Part shown: one piece after another, positions 59,760 through 64,000 of the stretch
How positions within the stretch are numbered: the stretch's first letter is position 1
Layout of the letters: each line of letters opens with the position of its first letter
NCBI RefSeq assembly: GCF_003665095.1
Contig: NZ_RCHV01000002.1
Span: forward strand, 744,001 to 808,000
Source of the DNA: Streptomyces sp. Z26
Lineage (GTDB): Bacteria; Actinomycetota; Actinomycetes; Streptomycetales; Streptomycetaceae
DNA: 64,000 bases
Direction: 5' to 3'
Notes under the pieces: model-generated
Seen by the model: the letters and a program-made list of their open reading frames with translations, nothing else
What the model was told of the DNA's origin: nothing
The model's database searches: none
Made by a program: the position numbers and the translations under genes

Positions 59760-59998
59760 GAACGTCCCTCTCGTCCCCGTGAGACGGGGCACCGCCGCGC
59801 GGGACCGCCGTCCCGCCGCCGTCCCCCGCCCTCCCCCTCACGTCACGCCCCACCCCGGGCGACGCGCACGACTGTAGTCGCACGGGGACGGCGCGCAGGC
59901 ACACTCCGGCGCGGTACGGGCGGGCGCACGCGGGCTGTCGTACGCGGCCACGTGCGCGCGGGCGGACGTACGGGCGCGGGCGGACGTACGGACACCGC

Positions 59999-61186
59999 CT
60001 AGCCCGGCGTGGTCGGGCCGCCGGGGAGGAGGCCCGCCAGGCCCGCGGCCGCGCCGCCGAAGCGCAGCCGCGCGCGGTCCGCCGCCGCCTCCGCCCGCCG
60101 GGCGTTGTCCTCGCGGGGGTCCAACGGGAGCTGGCGGGAGGCGAGTTCGGCGGCGGTGAGGTCCTCGGCGCGCAGTTCGACCGCGCGTACCCGGGCCCGT
60201 TGGAGGGCGAACGCGTCGTGCAGCGCGTACGCGGTGGCGGCGAGCAGCGGGGTGTGCGCGGTCGGCTCCGCGAGGCGGCGGGTCCGGGTGAGCACGGAAC
60301 GGTCCGCGCAGCGGACGGTGAGGGTGAGCGCGCGGGCGACGCGGCCCTCCGTCCGCAGCCGGAAGCCCAGTTCGTCGGAGAGCCCCAGCAGCGCGCGCCC
60401 GCGCACGCCCGCGTCCAGCTCGTCCCGGTCGAAGCGGCGCGCGGCACGTACCGAACGCGCGGGCGCGCCGGGCGTGACGGGTGTCGGGTCGACGCCGTGC
60501 GCGCGCTCCCGTACGAGGCGGCCGTGGGCCGCGCCGAGGATGCGCTGGAGGGTGTACGGGTGGGCGGCGGCGATCCGGCCGACGGTGTGCAGGCCGTACG
60601 CGGACAGCGCGCGGGCGGTCGCCGGGCCGATCCCGTACAGCGCGGCGGCGGGCTTGGCCGCCAGGAAATCCGCCGTCCCCGCCTCCCCCGGGGGCACGCA
60701 CCGCACCGCCCCCGGCGGCCCGTCGTGCGCGGCCATCCTGGCGAGCAGCGGGTTGACGGCGACGCCGACGGTGCAGTCGGCGTCGTGCAGGGCGGCCGCG
60801 CGCAGCCGTACGAGCGCGGCGAGCCCGGCGGCGTCCCGGCGGAAGTAGCGCAGGGCGCCGCGTACGTCGGCGAGGGCCGCGTCGGGGGGCAGGGCCTGGA
60901 CGACGGGGGTGATGTCGGCGAGCACCTCCAGCAGTTCCGGGTAGCGGGACGCGGCGCGGGCGCCGAAGTGGACGTACAGGACGTGGGGTTCGGCGCCCGG
61001 CTCGCACCCCGGCGCGGACGCGGGTCCGCGCCCCGGCGCGGGCTCCGGCCGGTGTTCGGGCGCGCGCTCCGGCGCGTCCGCCGGGTGCGGGTCCGGGTGG
61101 GGGCGCGGGCGTACGGGATCGGCCGGGTGCGCGGGGCGTACCGGGGGCACCGGGTCGGCGGGGTGCCGGGGGGCGCGTTCCGTCAT
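59999..61186 (-). CDS. imuB: Y-family polymerase-like protein without catalytic acids (ImuB-like)
   Basis: 395 residues. A Pro/His/Arg-rich N-terminal tail (about 1-65) precedes a Y-family fold: thumb-like YGIGPATARALSAYGLHTVG (HhH, about 190), little-finger region ARRFDRDELDAGVRGRALLG. Where DNA polymerase IV has the metal-binding VDMDAFFA, this protein reads LYVHFGARAASRYPEL, so the catalytic Asp is missing and polymerase activity is not expected. ImuB proteins act as adapters for DnaE2 in damage-induced mutagenesis. The ATG at 61186 overlaps the dnaE2 stop by four bases, which supports a joint role. The symbol is by function and context rather than by close alignment. Confidence 0.8.
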   Translation of the reverse strand: MTERAPRHPADPVPPVRPAHPADPVRPRPHPDPHPADAPERAPEHRPEPAPGRGPASAPGCEPGAEPHVLYVHFGARAASRYPELLEVLADITPVVQALPPDAALADVRGALRYFRRDAAGLAALVRLRAAALHDADCTVGVAVNPLLARMAAHDGPPGAVRCVPPGEAGTADFLAAKPAAALYGIGPATARALSAYGLHTVGRIAAAHPYTLQRILGAAHGRLVRERAHGVDPTPVTPGAPARSVRAARRFDRDELDAGVRGRALLGLSDELGFRLRTEGRVARALTLTVRCADRSVLTRTRRLAEPTAHTPLLAATAYALHDAFALQRARVRAVELRAEDLTAAELASRQLPLDPREDNARRAEAAADRARLRFGGAAAGLAGLLPGGPTTPG

Positions 61187-64000
61187 CCCGCGCTCCCCGG
61201 GCTGGAGTGCCACATCCCGCGCGGGGTCTTCGGGGAACCACCGGCGGGACGGAGGTCGGCCCAGGGGTGCATGCGGTAGCCGTTCGGCATCTCGATGCGG
61301 CGCCCGCCGCCGGGGTCGCCGCCGTTCCCGCCACCACCGCCGCCGTCTCCGGGAGCACCGTCGCCGGAGCGGTCCCCCTCAGGGCCCGCCCCGGCGAGCC
61401 GGGCGGCGACGGCCTCCAGGCCGCCCGTACGCCGGAGTTCGGCCAGTTCGGCCAGGTCCCAGGCCGCCGCCCCGACCACGCTGAGGCTGCGCGGGCCGCG
61501 ACGCTGCACCACACCCCGTACGAGCAGCAGCCAGGAGTGGAAGACGGTGTGCGCGCACGCGGCGTGCGAGTCGTCGAAGAAGGCGCAGTCGACGAGCCCC
61601 GTGCCGTCGTCGAGGGTGGCGAAGACGACCCGCCGCCCGCTGCGGATGGGCGGCGTCTGGGTGGCCGCCTTGGCGCCCGCGACCAGGACCGTCGCGCCGT
61701 GCGGCGCGGCGCGCAGGGCGCGGGCGGAGTACGCGTCCAGCTCGCGGAGGAACTCCGCGTGGTCGCCCATGAGATGGCGGGAGGCGTCCATGCCGAGGAC
61801 GCCCAGCTCGGCGTCCAGCCGTTCGTCCCGGTCGAGGTCGGGCAGGCCCGCCGGGTCCGGCGCCGCCGCGTCGCCGAGCACCAACTGCCCCGCGCGCCCG
61901 CCCGGTCCGCGCTGCCGCCGGTGCAGCTCCGCGATGTGCAGCAGCATGTCCCGCCGGTTGCCGCCGAACGCGTCCAGCGCCCCCACCCGCGCCAGCCCCT
62001 CCGCGACGGGGCGGGGCGGCCGGGCCCGGCGCCACAGGTCGGCCAGCGAGTCGTACGGCTGGCCCGCGACGATCCGTTCGGCGTCCGCGGTGCTGATGCC
62101 CCGCACCCCACCGAGGGCGAGCCGTACGCCCGGCGCGCCCGCGCCCGTACCCGCGCGGCCCGCGCCCGCGCCCGCACCGGCGCCCGTCCCCGTATCCGCG
62201 CCCCCGTCCGTACCCGCGCGACCCTCGTCCCCGCCCGGGACCTCGACCCGGTAGCCGACCCCCGACCGGTTCACGTCCAGCGGCAGCACCGGCACCCCGC
62301 GCCGCCGCGCGTCCGCCAGCAGCAGCCGCTTCGGGTACATGCCCGGGTCGTGCTCCAGCAGCCCCGCGTAGAACGCCGCCGGGTGGTGCGCCTTCAGCCA
62401 CGCCGACTGGTACGTGGGCACGGCGAACGCGACGGCGTGCGCCTTGCAGAAGCCGTAGCTGCCGAACGCCGCCACGATCTCCCAGGTGCGCGCCACCGTC
62501 TCCGCCGTGTGCCCGCGCCGTTCCGCCTCCCGCGCGAACCAGGCGCGTACCCGCCCCTGCCGCTCCGTGTCCGACAGCGCCCGCCGCGCCTCGTCCGCCA
62601 ACGCGCGGTCGCAGCCGGTCATGACGGCGACGACGTCGATGATCTGCTCGTGGAAGACCACCACCCCGTACGTGTCGCGCAGCGCGTCCGCCAGGTCGGG
62701 GTGCGGGTAGCGCACGGGACTGCGGCCGTGCCGCGCCTCGATGAACGGCCGCACCATGTCGGCGGCCACCGGGCCCGGCCGGAACAGCGAGATGTCCACC
62801 ACCAGGTCGTGGAAGTCGGCGGGTTGGAGCCGCCCGATCAGGTCGCGCTGCCCCGGCGACTCGATCTGGAAGCAGCCGAGCGTCTCCGCGGAACGGATCA
62901 GCCCGTACGTCTCCGGGTCGTCGCGCGGTACGTCGTCCAGCTCGACGTGTCCGCCGCCCGTCCGCGCGATCTCCCGTACGGCGTGGGCCATCGCGGACTG
63001 CATCCGCACCCCCAGCACGTCCAGCTTGAGCAGCCCCAGGTCCTCCACGTCCTCCTTGTCGAACTGCGACATCGGCAGGTGTTCACCGCTGGTCGGTACG
63101 ACGGGGGTGCGGGCGCGCAGCGAGGCGTCGGAGAGCAGCACCCCGCAGGGGTGCATGGCGACGCCGCGCGGCAGCCCGTCCAGCGCCTCGACCAGCGACC
63201 AGAAGCGGTCGCCGTGGCGTTCGGGGTCGATCCCGCGCAGTTCCGGCAGCTCCGCCAGCGCGGTCCGCGCGTCGCGCGCGCGGATGTGCGGGAACGCCTT
63301 GGCGAGCCGGTCGGTCTCCGCCGGGTCCATGCCGAGTGCGGCGGCCACGTCGCGTACGGCGTGCCGTACGCGGTACGTCTCCGGCATCGCGACGGTCGCG
63401 ACGCGCTCCGCGCCGAAGCGGTCGAAGACGGCGCGGTAGACCTCGATGCGGCGGGCGGACTCCACGTCGATGTCGATGTCGGGGAGAACGGCGCGACGCG
63501 GGGAGAGGAAACGTTCCATCAGGAGCCCGTGCTCCACCGGGTCCGCCTGCGCGACCCCCAGCAGGTGCACCACGAGCGACCCGGCGCCCGAACCGCGCGC
63601 CGCCACCCGTATCCCCAGCTCCCGCACGTCCTCGACGACCCGCGCGACGGTGAGGAAGTACGAGGAGAAGCCGCGCCCCTCGATGATCCGCAGCTCGTGC
63701 TCCAGCCGCCGCCAGCGCGCGCCGTCCCGGTCGTGGCCGCGGCGCACCATGCCCGCCGCGCACCGCGAGCGCAGCACGCGGGCGGCCGTCCGCCGCTCCG
63801 CGCCCACCAGCCGGGCCTCGGGGAAGTGCACCCGCCCGATGCCGAGGTCGTCCTCCGGGTCCACCCGGCACCCGGCGGCCGTCTCCTCCGTCAGCCGGAG
63901 CAGCCGGTGCGCGGCGTTCCGCCGGTGACCGGCGGCCTCCGCGACCCGTACGGCCGCCTCGGCCATCTCGGCCGGGCCCTTCAGCCAGCGCTCGCCGCCG
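61183..64000 (-). CDS. dnaE2: Error-prone DNA polymerase III alpha subunit DnaE2 (5' part outside window)
   Basis: The frame is open to the right edge (reads GERWLKGPAEMAEAAVRVAE), so the PHP domain and start are not in the window; 939 codons are visible. Catalytic Asp residues are in PDIDIDVESARRIEVYRAVF. Other C-family blocks: GVLLSDASLRARTPVVPTSG, FDKEDVEDLGLLKLDVLGVR, VVFHEQIIDVVAVMTGCDRA, FGSYGFCKAHAVAFAVPTYQ, and a C-terminal OB domain (VVFATLDDGTGLVDCAFFDD). A Gly/Ala-rich tract (GTDGGADTGTGAGAGAGAGR) interrupts the region before the HhH motif (GVRGISTADAERIV). It copies damaged DNA with low fidelity. The stop overlaps the ImuB-like start (ATGA). A LexA-type box would lie outside the window. 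Confidence 0.92.
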   Translation of the reverse strand, partial: GGERWLKGPAEMAEAAVRVAEAAGHRRNAAHRLLRLTEETAAGCRVDPEDDLGIGRVHFPEARLVGAERRTAARVLRSRCAAGMVRRGHDRDGARWRRLEHELRIIEGRGFSSYFLTVARVVEDVRELGIRVAARGSGAGSLVVHLLGVAQADPVEHGLLMERFLSPRRAVLPDIDIDVESARRIEVYRAVFDRFGAERVATVAMPETYRVRHAVRDVAAALGMDPAETDRLAKAFPHIRARDARTALAELPELRGIDPERHGDRFWSLVEALDGLPRGVAMHPCGVLLSDASLRARTPVVPTSGEHLPMSQFDKEDVEDLGLLKLDVLGVRMQSAMAHAVREIARTGGGHVELDDVPRDDPETYGLIRSAETLGCFQIESPGQRDLIGRLQPADFHDLVVDISLFRPGPVAADMVRPFIEARHGRSPVRYPHPDLADALRDTYGVVVFHEQIIDVVAVMTGCDRALADEARRALSDTERQGRVRAWFAREAERRGHTAETVARTWEIVAAFGSYGFCKAHAVAFAVPTYQSAWLKAHHPAAFYAGLLEHDPGMYPKRLLLADARRRGVPVLPLDVNRSGVGYRVEVPGGDEGRAGTDGGADTGTGAGAGAGAGRAGTGAGAPGVRLALGGVRGISTADAERIVAGQPYDSLADLWRRARPPRPVAEGLARVGALDAFGGNRRDMLLHIAELHRRQRGPGGRAGQLVLGDAAAPDPAGLPDLDRDERLDAELGVLGMDASRHLMGDHAEFLRELDAYSARALRAAPHGATVLVAGAKAATQTPPIRSGRRVVFATLDDGTGLVDCAFFDDSHAACAHTVFHSWLLLVRGVVQRRGPRSLSVVGAAAWDLAELAELRRTGGLEAVAARLAGAGPEGDRSGDGAPGDGGGGGGNGGDPGGGRRIEMPNGYRMHPWADLRPAGGSPKTPRGMWHSSPGSAG

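Overview
The window is very GC-rich actinobacterial chromosome, most likely from Streptomyces or a close relative. The evidence is the third-position G/C bias, frequent GTG/TTG starts with 4-base gene overlaps, stressosome and WXG/Rhs gene sets, PASTA-less Ser/Thr kinases, an AA10 lytic monooxygenase with an LAxTG-type anchor, F420/FMN PPOX flavoproteins and an ImuB/DnaE2 pair. It reads as catabolic and stress-response accessory chromosome. No rRNA, tRNA, CRISPR array, integrase or intact insertion sequence was recognised. Both window edges cut a gene.

Layout. 1-12.5 kb: carbohydrate and acyl-CoA catabolism, with a GH127-type arabinofuranosidase carrying a ricin-like lectin domain, a long acyl-CoA dehydrogenase, an FAD dehydrogenase, two DUF202 membrane proteins, glucarate dehydratase, an APH-like kinase/acyl-CoA dehydrogenase pair and a secreted GH43 enzyme. 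12.5-17.2 kb: a five-gene stressosome operon (RsbR, RsbS, RsbT, ATPase-phosphatase fusion, SpoIIE-type phosphatase) with every junction overlapping by 4 bases. 17.3-26.6 kb: quinone oxidoreductase, SDR, MaoC hydratase, alcohol and aldehyde dehydrogenases, and three TetR regulators. The spaces between these genes hold recognisable palindromic operators. Three sites sharing a TACCGACC core tie the kinase/ACAD pair, the oxidoreductase and the SDR-TetR operon into one proposed regulon. A second pair of identical half-sites ties a TetR gene to the MaoC gene.

26.6-35.3 kb is the most unusual part: a polymorphic-toxin locus on the minus strand. The order of transcription is SseB-like protein, WXG-like protein, a 1579-residue Rhs toxin with a short nuclease-like C-terminus, then a run of four related immunity-like genes. 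The first overlaps the toxin stop codon, the second is intact, the third has an in-frame stop, and the fourth is broken in two around an unrelated 260-codon gene. GC content falls to about 50-55% here, which suggests acquired DNA.

35.4-52.4 kb: an APH-like kinase, homogentisate dioxygenase with a GntR regulator, an AAA ATPase, a secreted protein, a MarR-DoxX-dioxygenase module with twin operators (quinone/catechol stress), a PhzS-like flavin monooxygenase, a PPOX protein, a PEP-mutase/isocitrate-lyase family protein, a tripartite TctCBA transporter and a cardiolipin synthase-like phospholipase D. 52.7-64 kb: wall-anchored LPMO, PPOX flavoprotein, FHA protein, two Ser/Thr kinases (one with a PQQ-type propeller), and a catalytically degenerate Y-family polymerase (ImuB-like) overlapping the 3' end of dnaE2, which runs off the right edge.

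All functions are read from motifs and memory of the families; no database search was possible.
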